DNA of 64,000 bases. It comes from Bugula neritina (taxonomy: Eukaryota > Bryozoa > Gymnolaemata > Cheilostomatida > Bugulidae). The stretch covers positions 5,698,628 through 5,762,627 of the forward strand of contig OZ037771.1 in NCBI GenBank assembly GCA_964035545.1, read 5' to 3'. Positions within the stretch are counted from its first letter, which is position 1, and the number at the start of each line of letters is the position of its first letter. Positions 1-12,225 of the stretch are shown here, piece by piece. The notes under the pieces are model-generated. The model was not told where the DNA came from. It did no database searches and saw only the letters and a program-made list of their open reading frames with translations. The translations under genes and the position numbers were made by a program.

Positions 1-385
1 AGATGCCTAAAAGCGTATCAATGACTCAAATACTCAATCCGATGAGTAGAAATAAATGCTCAGCTAATATTTTTTTGTGATAAAATTATTGGCTTTTATT
101 AGCTACTTATACACATAATATTTTTACTATCTATTTATAAAATTATATATGCATACTGTTGTAATTTATATTGTGCTATACACCAAAGTAAAATGAATTG
201 CGACTTAAATTTCCCAAATAATTTATTCCGTCCAGTTTAAAATTATACTTGAGCGGAAATTGGTTTCGAATGAAGACTTCTTTGAGTGTTTCTTAATTAG
301 CCCACAACCTCTCTGATAAATATATTTTGTCAGTTTGTTTAATACCAATTACAAGTTACTGCAACTTATTTTTTGTGTTATTCAG
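1..385. other. Intronic sequence upstream of the first visible RB1 exon
   Basis: AT-rich sequence with no recognisable exon. It ends in a pyrimidine-rich tract and the acceptor ttcag at 381-385, just before the first retinoblastoma exon. I read it as the 3' part of an intron whose 5' end is outside the window. Confidence 0.6.
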
Positions 386-3300
386 GCTTACCATATGTGT
401 AAAGTGATTGAATGTTTCATCAAAGCTGAACCTGACCTTAGCGGGGCTTCCATACATCACCTGAAGCTGTGTGAGGACCACATACTAGACAACTTAGCTT
501 GGAAACTGGTAAGCTACAAGAACTATGTGGATAACAAGTTACTTTTTTTCAATGTTCACTTTTTTACTCTCTAACTATTGGATCACTCATGCCTTGTACA
601 AGTATTTGTCTTATCTGTACGTCTTATTTCAATGTAAACTGTTTAACTGTACTTATCCCTACTCACCAGGACTCCCCTTTGTATGATGTGTTAAACTTCA
701 CCGGTACTGGTGGCCCAGGATCCTTGCCAGTTCTCAGTGATTCGCCGACGTGTAACGTGGGTGCTGCTCAATTTCTCACGCCAATTAGAAGAACTCGGGA
801 TCGTGCTGTCACCGAGAATGGACAAGCATCAAACTCTCGGTCTCTCACCGTGTTCGTTACTAAAGTGTGTCGGTTGGCCTATCATCGGTTACAGCTTCTG
901 TCTTCAGCCCTTTCTCTACCAAGTGACTTGGTGAGTGTACAGCACAGTATACGTATTCTTGAAATTGTTTCAAATATGCTGTTTAGTTAGAAGGTGGAAT
1001 GAAAGCTTAATGTTTATGGTTAGAATTTTAACACAGAGTGTCTCTTTCAACTGTTGAAATACTAGTAAACATAATTATTTTATAAGTTTTAACTTGAGGT
1101 GCAAGCATGTAGAGTCTAGTTGATTTGTAGAACATTTATGAGTCACTCAGACTTGGTTGTATGATTGATACAGTTTATATTAAGTAGTATCTAGCACTCT
1201 GCTCTGACAGTATAGCAATATATACTACATAGTGCTAAAGTGCTATTGCTATACTATGCAGTTACTAAGTACTCATGTATTCATATCTGCAGGTTTCTAA
1301 GATATGGACGTGTTTAGAACATTTGATTAAAGTGAAATGTGAGCTGCTGAGAGACAGGCACTTGGACCAGGCTATCATGTGCTGCTTGTATGCCATTTGT
1401 AAAGTAGTCAACAGAGAGGTCAAGTTTAAGGCTATTGTCGGAGCTTACGACACCCTACCTCATCAGCCCAGTTCATCGGTAAGTCTCTCAGTCTATGTCC
1501 AACTGTGTCATTTATATAAAAACAACACCTGCAAGTTTATGGTTGCTATCCCTGTGAGAAATCCCTGATGGAAGGGGCTTTTTAATGCAGGCTAAGGACT
1601 TATTCACATGTGGCGCAGGAGCAATTATGACTGGATGCTCTTCCTAACATCACCAATGGCCTTTACTGGGGATTAAAACCATGAACTTGGGATTGATAAG
1701 CTAGCGCTTGAATCCTTAGACTCCGCTGTATAACATAAATAGATATGTGTATACTGAGCAATACTTCTACTGATAATATATTATATTAGGAATTACGTGT
1801 GAATAGCGATAGCTAATTTGCAAAAGAGAGTAACTCCAAGTGTGATGTAATACTACTGAATTGTTTTAAAATGTGATGGCAGCTGCACAATACATGTAAC
1901 TCCTAATGTTATGTCATGTGACACTAGTGATATACTTTACATTGTAATAGTTGATATGTTTCACATCGCAATAGTAGGTGTACAAAAGAGCGTAACTCCT
2001 AATTTGACATTTATATATTATTTTCCTAGTTGATGGTAAGTTTAAAAGAAAGTGTAACTCTTGTAAAATGTAATACTATTGGTATACCTAAAATGTGGTG
2101 GTAGGTGTACAAGAGAATGTAACTTCTATTTGACTCACACACACACAAAGGCACATATATTCTTATCATGATGGTAGGTGTACAAGAAAGTAAAGATGTC
2201 CGAGCCCTCCAAAACAGACTCCATCATCCCTTTCTACAACAAGATCTTTATGCAGTCTATGAAATCATATCTACTTCAGTTCTCTCCTGACAGATGCCCC
2301 CCTCCCCTTTCTCCTGCTCCCAGGGCTGGATACAGTCCTATGAAGTCTCCCAGAAAGTAAGCCTTGCTGCAATATGTAGTCCTTTCTATTGGCTAATTTT
2401 TTATGGACAGAGGGTAGAGTGTACCGTCATTTACTTGAGTCAGTTTTTAAGAACCTAGTCTATTGTGCGCCTTCTCACTAATGTAACAGTTGGACTATAT
2501 GGAGTGATTAACTGTACACAGTAATTAGGTTAATGATAGTTCATTGTTCATCAGAATTTTGTTTTCTGTCTTGTTTTCAGGCTCGTAAAAATGCCCTTTA
2601 AATAGAATCCACTCTTGCATCATAATTTGGCTTATTTTTTGAATTGAATTTTTCTTTTGAGGTAAAAGCTGGATAAACCTGCAGTTGTGTTGAAACTATT
2701 GAAGAATATATAAATTCGGTTTTCCTTGCATTCAGAATATATCTTCACTAATAATTCCTTATAACCCTAGTTATGCCTCTCTCTCTCTCTCTCCCTCTCC
2801 CTCTCCCTCTCCCTCTCCCTCTCCCTCTCCCTCTCCCTCTCCCTCTCTCTCTCTCTCTCTTGCTTGGTTTGCACCATAAATTGCTTATGACTGGTTTGTA
2901 CAGTCAACTCCTCACATAATAGACATACTTTTTTTTAAACAGGATTGGCAAACAGATTTTCTTGTCCCCTATGAAAGCAGACGAGGCTATGAAATTGTCC
3001 ATGACGCCGAGATCTTCTCAGTTGTATTGTTTTGGTGATTTAGAGGTGAGTTCTGTTCTAATGAACATCTAGAGGTAATTTGTTCTATTCTAATGTAGGT
3101 CTAAAAGTAAGTTATGTTCTATTAGAGGTCTAGAAGTGAGTCTTTTGAATATAGTTATGTTGTATATTTTGCAAAGCCATGTTATTTTTATCTTACAGTC
3201 AGCCATGAATCAGTGCTGTAACTCTACAAAGTACACATAAACATTAAATGACATTCTGTTGCAGGGTCCCAGGCAGCTGGAAAACATAAACAACAGCATC

Positions 3301-5291
3301 AGACAGTTTTGTTCACCTTCAACAGCAACCAAACGACTTACATTTGAAGAACCAGATGCAAGTCATCAGAGGTGATGTGCTATAAAAATGTCCTCTATTA
3401 GTTTATAGTAATAATAGTAAATATATATTAAAATAGTGTTTGTTTCTTCATTCTATTTCCAGTTAGTTTTAGTTTTAGTGTTAGGCACTGACTGTACATA
3501 AATGGCAATTTTAAAAAGGATGTGAGACCTTGCACTGCGAATTTGTTGCTTGTGTTTAGGCTGTCAAGTATATGTGACTACCCAGCATTTCTTAATTGTA
3601 TCGAGTCTTTCGGGTAAAAAGTTTATATATGTTGACTTGCAATTCACTTAGAATTAACTCAGTCAATTGAGTTCATTGACTGACTTGACTCATTTTTGTC
3701 CAGTTTTACTTGGTTTGTCGTTAACTTGACCTGAATCACTGTGACTTAAATATGTTAGAACCACAGAGATGAAATCCGTTTGTGCATCTTTGAATCATTT
3801 TAGATTTTAGCAAATTGTAATTGGAGTAGTGTAAGCGTAGGGCCACATGACGCGTTTTACATGCGCGTGATGTGCGAGTAAACCCGTTTAGACTTGCCCC
3901 ACACAATGCATGTGTTGCGAGTGCAGAAATTTATTAGCTAATGATGTTAGCGTTGAACTTTACTGCTCGCCTACAGACTTTTGTTTTTAAAACTACGTCA
4001 TCGGCAAAGTAACTTTAAATATTATGAAAGCGGAAATGCAAACTATATAAAACTGTTTTAATTCAGTTTGCTAAAAGCTAAAACGTGAATTAAAAAAAGT
4101 GTGCTCGCTAAAAGATGATAAGTCAATTAGATCAAACAAGCACAAGCTTACCGCGCTTCTCACTCAGCATGTTAAACGCATGAAAATCCCGCACACGATG
4201 TCCCATTTTTGGGCTAAACGGGTTTTCCGCACGTCACGCGCTTGTAAAACGCGTCGTGTGGCCCTACGCTAAGGATTATGTAAACATCTATGACATTGGT
4301 TCTATTGAAACTAAAGAGCTATAACTACAAATATTAGCGTCAAAAATCTGCCCTCCTAACATCTAAAAATAATTTTCTCCAACATTGATTATAACTATTT
4401 TATGTGCAATTTATAATTCGATTTGAATGCATTGTACAAGTTATATTTTTAGGTTTATCATTTTTTAAGTTGGCAATTTTGCTACCTTAGTTTAGATTGT
4501 ATGATCAAATATCTATATTTATTCTCATGCACAACACAATTCTGTTTATTTATATGTATCTATATATATAAATGTCAGTATAATAACATGATAATTCTCT
4601 TCTGATCGTCAATGTTTTCCAACCCATTAGTTTCACAGTGATCATTTGGCCTGTTCATGCAAACTCAGAATAACACTCGCAATGGTGCAATATAAAATAT
4701 AGAACTCTTTAGTTAGATGTAGTCTGAGATAACTCCATGTGCATGAAGTTATTATTAATTTGATGGCAATCAATCAAATCAGATTTTGTTTTATTTAAAA
4801 ACACATCCTTTGTCAAGTATTGTAGATATAATTCTATACCAACATCTCAAAAAGTAACATATCCCAGTCTCCTGTACAGCTCACTATAGTCTGTGCAACT
4901 CTTTGACAATTTCTTACATAAGATTTTGACTATAAATACAAGCTATACATGCTGCAGTCACTTTTCATAAACAAATTTCCGCTACCATCCGCATTGTTAG
5001 ATAGAACTTGATTTCATTTTATGTTTGAAACATTTCTAAAATAAATAAACATATCTAATGTCTTTATACACCTTATCATAGCAAACCGTTATGCGAGTTT
5101 AAAAATGAAAACATAATTTAATTCGGAAAAGTAACCCAATTGTCTAAAATCTATCTATTTGGATATTTATCCAAACTTTGAAATGAACATGAATATAAGT
5201 CTGTAATATTCTTCCCTACTGACTAAAATTTTGTTCTGACAGGGACACCAGGGAGCGTTCAGTTTCAACGAGCAAGAAGATAAAATTCTAA
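386..5291 (+). CDS. RB1: Retinoblastoma-associated protein (RB1-type), 3' part of gene
   Basis: Seven coding exons: 386-508, 670-930, 1293-1478, 2178-2356, 2943-3045, 3265-3371 and 5243-5291 (TAA). They encode the last 335 residues or so of a pocket protein, a nuclear repressor of E2F-driven cell-cycle genes. The first exon carries the end of the pocket spacer region (KVIECFIKAEPDL, then LAWKL). Next come a short linker with the CDK-type site LTPIRR and the B pocket with RDRHLDQAIMCCLYAICKV. The C-terminal region has several SP/TP sites (LSPAPR, YSPMKSPRK, LSPMK, MTPRS) and KRLTF, which corresponds to the KxLxF docking motif. KVIECFIKAE, LAWKLDSPLYD and DSIIPFYN, plus the short A-B spacer, fit RB1 better than p107/p130. 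Intron phases join the frame exactly. Pocket A and the N-terminal half lie upstream of the window. The introns hold a SINE, a tandem repeat, a CT tract and a MITE. Confidence 0.88.
1531..1730 (-). repeat. tRNA-derived SINE, reverse orientation, in RB1 intron
   Basis: On the minus strand it starts with a decayed tRNA-like head (boxes near 1675-1728). The body contains the reverse complement of ctcttcctaacatcaccaa, then a tail around cctgatggaaggggc and a stretch ending in tgcaagttta. The same order recurs at about 16457, 19028, 20425, 45363 and 55243. Confidence 0.75.
1800..2195 (+). repeat. Imperfect tandem repeat of about 60-70 bp running into an RB1 exon
   Basis: Degenerate units contain the core gtgtacaaragagtaactcc. 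Clear unit starts are near 1978, 2038, 2105 and 2178, with more decayed units near 1811 and 1881. The last unit is itself the acceptor and first bases of the RB1 exon starting at 2178 (tag then GTGTACAAGA). Confidence 0.6.
2777..2862 (+). repeat. CT / CCCTCT microsatellite
   Basis: A run of ctctct flanks repeated ccctct hexamers on the plus strand, about 80 bp before the acceptor at 2941-2942 in an RB1 intron. It is a simple-sequence pyrimidine tract. Confidence 0.95.
3835..4269. mobile_element. MITE with long inverted repeats and a TAA target duplication
   Basis: The ends gcgtagggccaca and the reverse complement of tgtggccctacgc are inverted repeats. Pairing continues inward for about 60 bp (cgcgttttaca, gcgcgtga, acccgttta). 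Both ends abut taa (3832-3834 and 4270-4272), a 3-bp target duplication as seen for PIF/Harbinger-type elements. It is 435 bp with no coding capacity. Its arms are GC-rich compared with the surrounding intron of RB1. Confidence 0.8.
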
Positions 5292-6460
5292 TCATAGCCT
5301 TGATGTCTAAGCTTTCTATAGAGCTCACTTAAATAGTGACATCATCACACGGGGAAAACTTATTCTTTTAATATTATAATTATGATAAATCGGAACTTTA
5401 GTTAAAAATTAGCTTATATATCTTCTCTATATAATAACTGTAAAACGTTAATTATAAGAATGACATTATATATTTAAAAATGGTTTAATGATAATATTTG
5501 TGTCTATTCCTAGACATTAGGCACTTCAAAAGGTCAGCGCTGTTTACTGTAGTAGTTCCATATGTTGTCACTAAAATATTCTTGTTTTGTGTTACTTGGT
5601 TAGGGTGTGTGTATTTGATAATCTGATAATTTAGTAGTGAAACTGGGTGGAGTCACACACACCAGAAATATCTTCTTGAGTACTGGCTAAATGCCAAGTT
5701 CTGATTTGACTATATATGTAATGTGATACCCAGCTTTGTTCTCAAACATAGATATTGTTGCGGTGTTTAAGGTACAGTAGCATCAATTGTCACTTTACTT
5801 ATTGTATTGTAAACTTCTTTTTAGCAAATTTCTAAATTCTGTGTTTATTGATTTAAAATTAAGTCATTAATAAATCAGTAATACTTAAGTTTTATTTTAA
5901 TAGTTTTACATTATTGAATTCTAATTTTTATCAAATTATTTGTGTTGCAGTTGTTGAAATTGTGGTATTTTATAAAATGTATTTATTGACAAAATCAATA
6001 TTTATAATGCTTCTTTATTAATAATAAATATTTATGGTAGTTCTTTTGACAGAACTTTTCTTTTGGTTTTTGCTCTCCGCACTAAAGTGTGTTCATCTCA
6101 TTTTTCATATGCAGTTATAGTCCTTATAGTTCATTTATATTTCTTTATATATATTAGTCTATTGACACAAGTTTATGGTAAAGCCTCAGGTTCTACATTA
6201 ACTAGGCCGGAGTATTGTAAGGGTTACAACAAGACCTGCTTAAATGACTTATTGGTGGGGAAACGGGCAACAACCAGCTACAATTACTTGCACACAAGTC
6301 ACATCGTTATACCATTTTATATTTTTCAAAATAATAAGCAGTACAAGTGACTGGTCTGCAAAGTTAATGTCTGCCTTAATTCATCTGCAGGACTATAACT
6401 ACATTCATGTCAAATGTGGTACATTTTATACTTGTTTGATTTTATTTTAGAGTTGTAAGT
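5292..6460. other. RB1 3' UTR and RB1-gene A intergenic region
   Basis: AT-rich and without a credible gene. The end nearest gene A has an acceptor-like tttattttag at 6441-6450, ten bases before the gene A start. That suggests a non-coding 5' exon or a trans-splice acceptor. Confidence 0.5.
5869..5874 (+). promoter_or_regulatory. Candidate poly(A) signal of RB1
   Basis: AATAAA lies 578 bases after the RB1 stop and is followed by T-rich sequence. Other AATAAA-like strings occur near 6020, so the true site is uncertain. Confidence 0.4.
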
Positions 6461-9400
6461 ATGTATTACTGCATTCTAATCAGTTTGTTAGCTGCTGCTT
6501 CTGGAAGTTTCTTGTGTCCAAATGGAGACTACACATCTGCCGCTGTTCCCACTAGTGGTAAGTATATTTAGTAGTTGGTGGGAATTCAATAGGATTAATA
6601 GACTTATTTAGCCAAATCTATGCACAATTTTTGATTTGAGCATCACATGGAATCAGTTAAACTAATAAAGGCTATATTAGTATTCCTAGTTGCTTTTCCA
6701 AGACATATACTTTATAATAATGAAATGCTATTTCTATAGTAGTAAATGCTGAGGTATTGCACATATGATATTTCAAATAACTTGTCTTGTGCAGTCCACA
6801 AGTTAAAAATTGGAGATATAAAAGTAGTGGCTGGTATGGGAGACTCAATTACTTCGGGGCTTGGAGCTAACTCTACCAATATGGCTGACATGGCAACCCA
6901 GTACAGAGGTCATTCCTTCAGGTAAGATGTCTGTTCTGTCACACACACCACCATTTGTGTCCACCAACTGCTGTCTGCTAATCTGAGTCATGATATTTTG
7001 TAGTGTTGGAGGTGACTTATCTTATAAGGACCAACTCACTACATTTCCCAGTAAGTGTTTCTACATTTCTTAGGTTTGATATTTATATATATTAAAAGTG
7101 AGAGTTATCAACTCTTAGTGATAATTTTGGTACTGTTTCCTTCAATACGGATATATACAAACGATCTTTCAGCTTTTCATAAGTTGGGTACTGTTTAGAA
7201 TCTGAGTTGGATTAACTTGGTATTATACAGTACCTGGGCTGGTATAACTTGGTACTATACAACATCTGGGCTAGTATAACTTGGTACTGTACAATATATG
7301 GGTTTGTATAACTAGGTACTACACAGTACCTGGGTTGGTATAATATGGCACTGTAGGGGTGTCACCAAAGGGTTACACCTTCTTCTATACAATCTCTTAG
7401 AAACTTCTAGCTATAATGTTCTGACTAAGTTAACCCAGTATACTGATTTCCAGCAGATGCTTGTCATTCTTGTTTTTTCAACAATTGAACATTTCAATAC
7501 GCACATAAACGCAGTCCTTGACGTCAAATGTTCATCATACAAGTGCCAAATATTTTTAAATTGGTTAAAAACGTGTATTTTAACTAGAAAAGCTATGAAG
7601 GTATTTCCAGTTTATCCTAGTTTGATTTGTGCTTTCAGATATACTGAAACTATTCAATCCTAATATTTATGGGTTTTCCACTGGCACTGGGGATGAAAAT
7701 ACACCAAACTCTAAGTTCAATGTTGCCCAGTTTCATGTTTTCTCTAGGTGAGTTCTGTTTACTTCTTCTCAACCTTTTCTACTAGACTATCTAAATATAA
7801 GATGCATTGGTTGAAGTGCTAATGAGAAGTTGTCTGTTCTAGTGTGATGCCTTCTCAAGCTGATGATCTGGTCAAGAAAATGAAAGCTGACTCTAACATC
7901 AACTTTGAGAATGATTGGAAAGTTGTGACCATCTTCTGCGGTGGTGCTGACGTCTGCAAAGCATGTGGCAATACAGTAAGTATATCCTGTTTTATCTTGC
8001 AGTACTCTTATATTACTCTTGTATTAGTCTTGTATTACTCTTATATTACTATTATATTACCCTTGTATTATTATTGTATTACTCTTGTATTACTCTTATA
8101 TTACTCTTGCATTACCCTTGTATTACTATCGTATTACTCTTTTATTACTCTTGTATTACTCTGATACTACTCTTGTATTACTATTGTATTACTCTTGTTT
8201 TACTCTTATAGTACTCTTGTATTACTCTTATATTACTCTTGTATTACTATTGTATTACTCTTGTTTTACTCTTATAGTACTCTTGTATTACTCTTATATT
8301 ACTCGTATATATTACTCTTGTATTACTCTTATATTACTCTTGTATTATTCTTGTATTACTATTATATTAATCATATATTATCATTATCTTACTGTTATAT
8401 TACTCTTGTATTACCTTTATATTACTCTTGTATTATTCTTATATTGTTCTTGTATTGCTCTTGTATTGCTCCTGTATTGCTCTTATATTACTCTTGTATT
8501 ACTCTTACATTACTCTTGTGTTACTCTTGTATTACTATTGTATTACTCTTGTATTACTCTTGTATTACTATTGTATTCCTCTTATATTACTCTTGTATTA
8601 CTCTTGCGTTACTCTTATATTGCCTAAACTAATACTCTAGGTGAGAATAATTATGTTATGAAATTAAGAGTGATTCTGAATATTTAGACATGATGCTGTT
8701 GATTTAATTTAAAATAATGCTGTATTCTATCTTACTGGCAAATACTCACAGAGATATGAGCCAGTTTCCATATCTAATCATTCAAGCGAGATGCTATCCT
8801 AATCTGTTACTTTAAGGTTGTCATTTGACATTAAAGATTAGTTATTAACATAACAATTATCCAACATTATATAATATCACTAATAAAAATAGATAACTGT
8901 TATTTCATTTATCCAGACGCAGTTTCCTGCTTCCATGTACAAAGAAAATATTGAAGCAGCTTTGGACATTCTTTACCAGAAGCTGCCCAGAACTCTGGTG
9001 AACTTTGTACAGATCTTTGATGTCAACAAGATAAGAGAGATGATGGTTTCTGATGATAGATGTGCTCATGCTTTGGGGCAAGTTTTTTCTAATAGCCGAT
9101 TCATAGTAATAATCAGTATTTACCTACATATTAACGTATGTGAGCTCGCGTACGTTAGTAAAAGCTTTCAAACCATATTGTCAGCATTTAGCCCTTCTTT
9201 AAAAACCTTTGTAACCAGGGGTTCTAACAGGGGTGGAGAGTTTAAACTAATCTGTGAATTTTTTCAACATGATGGCAGTGCACAGCATGGTAAAATTGTA
9301 TCATTACTTGATGGTGATGAAATTGCGAGAGCTAAATGAAATTGCAGCGATGGAGAAATTGAGAAAGGCTTGTGCTCTAAATTTTATTTGTAGTAAAATA

Positions 9401-11231
9401 ATTAATTTTTGTGTGAGAATGTCAACCTGTCCCCCAAAACGAAATTTATAGAAAAAAAAGAGCTTAGGCTGTCTTAATTTCCCCACTACTGCATCTAAAT
9501 AGAGAACTAGTAGGACTATAATTATACCCTTCTGGTCCCTGTAGCGTTGCGGGTTGTTCTTGTCCACTTGAGTCGGACGGATCAGAGATGACAACTATGT
9601 CTCAGGAATACACTCAGGCTATTGAAGATTTGATTTCCACTGGGAAATACGATTCAAGAGATGACTTTACTGTGGTGATTCAGCCCTTCCTTCACGACAT
9701 GTCTATGCCTCTACTTCCGGTAAGAATATATCTATATGTCTGTATCTTTTATGTTGTATTTGTATTTTATTGCAACTTTTTACCATTTTGGATAGATAAC
9801 ACTTTTTAACATCATTATATAGACAAACTGAATGCATTAGGAGGATGCTTATCATGAAAACAGAGCAACCTGTTATTATCATATCTTTATAGCCCTTTCC
9901 CTTATTATTGCTACTTGTACTGTTGTATCCCTCAGGTTTCAATAGCATGTTTTTTTGAATGCATAATGTAAGATTACCATCAATGAGAAAAAGGGTTACC
10001 AGTTATAAAACTATTTATGCGGCAGTATCTTGTAAATTATGTATGTGTACACATATATATTATTTATACTCGTATATCTATGTATAATTTCATATTATAT
10101 ACACTGTATACGTACACATGTATATTTAAATACTTTTATATACATTTGCATTTGTATATGCACACTTTTATATATGTACACATTTGTTCCTTCACGTGGA
10201 ATATTTGCAACATGGATATTGGCAACATTAAATGTGAAGCACATATTGAGTTTATTTGTATAAATATTTTGATAAGCTTGAAAAACTATTGCATTGCAAA
10301 ATTGTTAGTTGGATATTTTACTACAAAACTCATGGCCAGTGGGTTATTACATTCATAAAATTTATATAAATACGTAGATCATGGAGTTTACAATTAAAAT
10401 GATGTACTCTAAATTCCGTTCATGAAAACTAACTTTAACTTTAGTTGCCAGTTGCATATTAGACTATCTTTTGGTAAAGCCATAATTTTTGTTAAATTTT
10501 GTAGTCTGGAAAGTATGATCTGTCTTACTTTGCTCCTGACTGCTTCCATCTCAGCTCTAAAGGACATGGTACTGCTGGCATCTCTCTCTGGGATAACATG
10601 GTAGAGCTGATATACTTCAATTTCTTTTAATTTAGTTGCTACTGTAGAATAATAGATGGTTGTGACAATTGTAGTGCTAACTTTACCAGACAATATTAAG
10701 ATAATAAAATATAATTGTAACACTTATAGCGGTTACAGCTATTTTATTATTAAACAGATAACTGCGTGGTTGAAGTATGCAGCACCTGTCATGAAGTGCT
10801 GCTGTGTGATGTGTACATGTAGCTTGAGATATTGACGTAATGATGGAAGTTTTTTAATATTGGTAATTCAATTTACTCCTTGTAATTCTTCGTATAAATT
10901 TATATCAAGCACCAATTGCTTCAGTTTTAAACACCAGTTCCATATTTGTATTTTCTTTTCTCATGCTAATTCAAAATTATGAATTAGTGCTGTTAACAAG
11001 CTCAATCATTTAGTGAATAATTTTGTAGATGCAACCGTTATCTGCCAAACAGACAGACATTAGTCATAGCGGCACTCCTATTTGTCCAACGGTGAGTTGA
11101 AATTTTTATATACCCCAATAATCAGACTTCAATCTACACTGCTAGTCTTACTTTTTAAAATTACTATAATTATTTTCTAACATTTTCAGACTGAATATAT
11201 ACCTACAAGGAAGAATGGTGCCAACATGTGA
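6461..11231 (+). CDS. Phospholipase B1-like secreted GDSL hydrolase, gene A
   Basis: Ten exons: 6461-6557, 6795-6921, 7004-7050, 7639-7747, 7843-7975, 8917-9077, 9545-9719, 10505-10600, 11029-11091 and 11190-11231 (TGA), giving 349 aa. A signal peptide covers about residues 1-16 ([15 protein letters not shown]). The SGNH blocks are GMGDS (nucleophile Ser50), SVGGD, GGAD at 160-163 and PDCFH (Asp295, His298). The family hydrolyses glycerophospholipid or other acyl esters outside the cell. The Ser-Asp-His triad is present, but the oxyanion-hole Asn of GxND is Ala162, so activity is uncertain. Paired cysteines (CKAC, CSC, DC, CP) suit an extracellular fold. The exon 6 donor is GC (gcaagt at 9078), giving a GC-AG intron; the neighbouring genes fix this junction. 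Introns 3 and 5 hold minisatellites. Confidence 0.88.
7200..7354 (+). repeat. Tandem repeat of about 32 bp, five units, in gene A intron 3
   Basis: Five imperfect units follow the pattern tgggctggtataacttggta then ctatacagtacc. The first unit is the most diverged. Confidence 0.75.
7983..8637 (+). repeat. 12-bp minisatellite (ttactcttgtat)n in gene A intron 5
   Basis: About 650 bp of near-perfect ttactcttgtat / ttactcttatat units begin right after the exon 5 donor. The unit has no stop codon in any plus-strand frame, so all three frames read as long Tyr/Leu/Ile/Val-rich open stretches. These are artefacts of the repeat, not genes. Confidence 0.95.
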
Positions 11232-11388
11232 AATCTTGTTGAAAGATGATTGGCTAGGGAGACGATATTTATGTTTATTCACTTGTAACACTACAATATT
11301 TCTTGTTTGAAATACAATATTTCAAATTACCTGTATACAAAATGCTTAGACAAAAATTGTAATGAGTCCATATTAAATATTATTTTGA

Positions 11389-11394
11389 AATAAA
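11389..11394 (+). promoter_or_regulatory. Candidate poly(A) signal of gene A
   Basis: AATAAA lies 158 bases after the gene A stop and is followed by a T-rich stretch. Confidence 0.6.
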
Positions 11395-12009
11395 GATTGC
11401 TATTTTCTTTAAAACTCCTTATTTGTCTTGTTATCAAAACAGTCCTTAGCCTGCTTAACACCCTTTTTCATCGGGAGCTCTATAAACTCACAAGAATTTT
11501 CACTCTTCATTAAAATCACACTGAGCAAGCAATAGGTATGATATAGCACAATACGTGGGTTGGGACTAAAGCAGCACATGCATACTCACATTGAATTCTG
11601 TTGAGTTTGAAGAGAAACATTTCTATTAAAAGATACTATAATGTTTTTGAAATTATAGCACAGAACTTGTATAGTGCATGGATCTACATTCCATAAGCAG
11701 TTTGTACAGGCTACACTGTGCAACAATTCGGAATAATCAATATAGTATAGCTGTTCAAAAGCAGCAAAGTAAAATTTTCCCGGTCATTACAATTTTAGGA
11801 TGACGCACAAGACATATACATTTTAAGTTAAATTATTGCCATTACAACCCATTTTTACAGTTTTGAAAATTGAATTACTCTAAAATCTAAACAATCCTAT
11901 TAAACCGGTTTAAACAATTAATCTAATGTTGATTGGGTTGAATGATAGCCTGTTTAAGTTCAGATTCAGCTGCAAAGCATGTGTAGCAGCTGTTTATAGA
12001 GTAGGTGTG

Positions 12010-12225
12010 AGTCTTAGAATAAAGGTGTGGCATGGAAAGTGGGCTGACCAATAATTGCAACAGCTAGAAAGTTCAGGTATGATCAAGAATTGTAGCATCT
12101 AAAGTTACCTGACCAATGTATGGTAGTAGCATGGGAAGTGGTGTGACCAATCATTGATGAAACATAGAAGATGGGCTGATAAGAATTTGTACCATGGTGT
12201 GACCAACAGTTGTAGCAAATTGTTT
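12010..12225 (+). repeat. Degenerate tandem repeat between genes A and B
   Basis: Four imperfect units share the core ctgaccaatnattgtagca with a variable spacer (for example around 12044, 12111, 12143 and 12199). The period is roughly 45-60 bp. Confidence 0.45.

Noticed and set aside
589-990. Two overlapping plus-strand frames across the RB1 exon at 670-930
   Set aside because: Only the frame continuing SDSPTCNV into VCRLAYHRLQ matches the pocket protein. The other is a shadow, and the extensions past 930 are intron.
7844-8640. Long overlapping open frames with [11 protein letters not shown]-type repeats on the plus strand
   Set aside because: They are translations of the 12-bp intronic minisatellite, which lacks stops in all three frames. 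Only 7843-7975 is a real exon.
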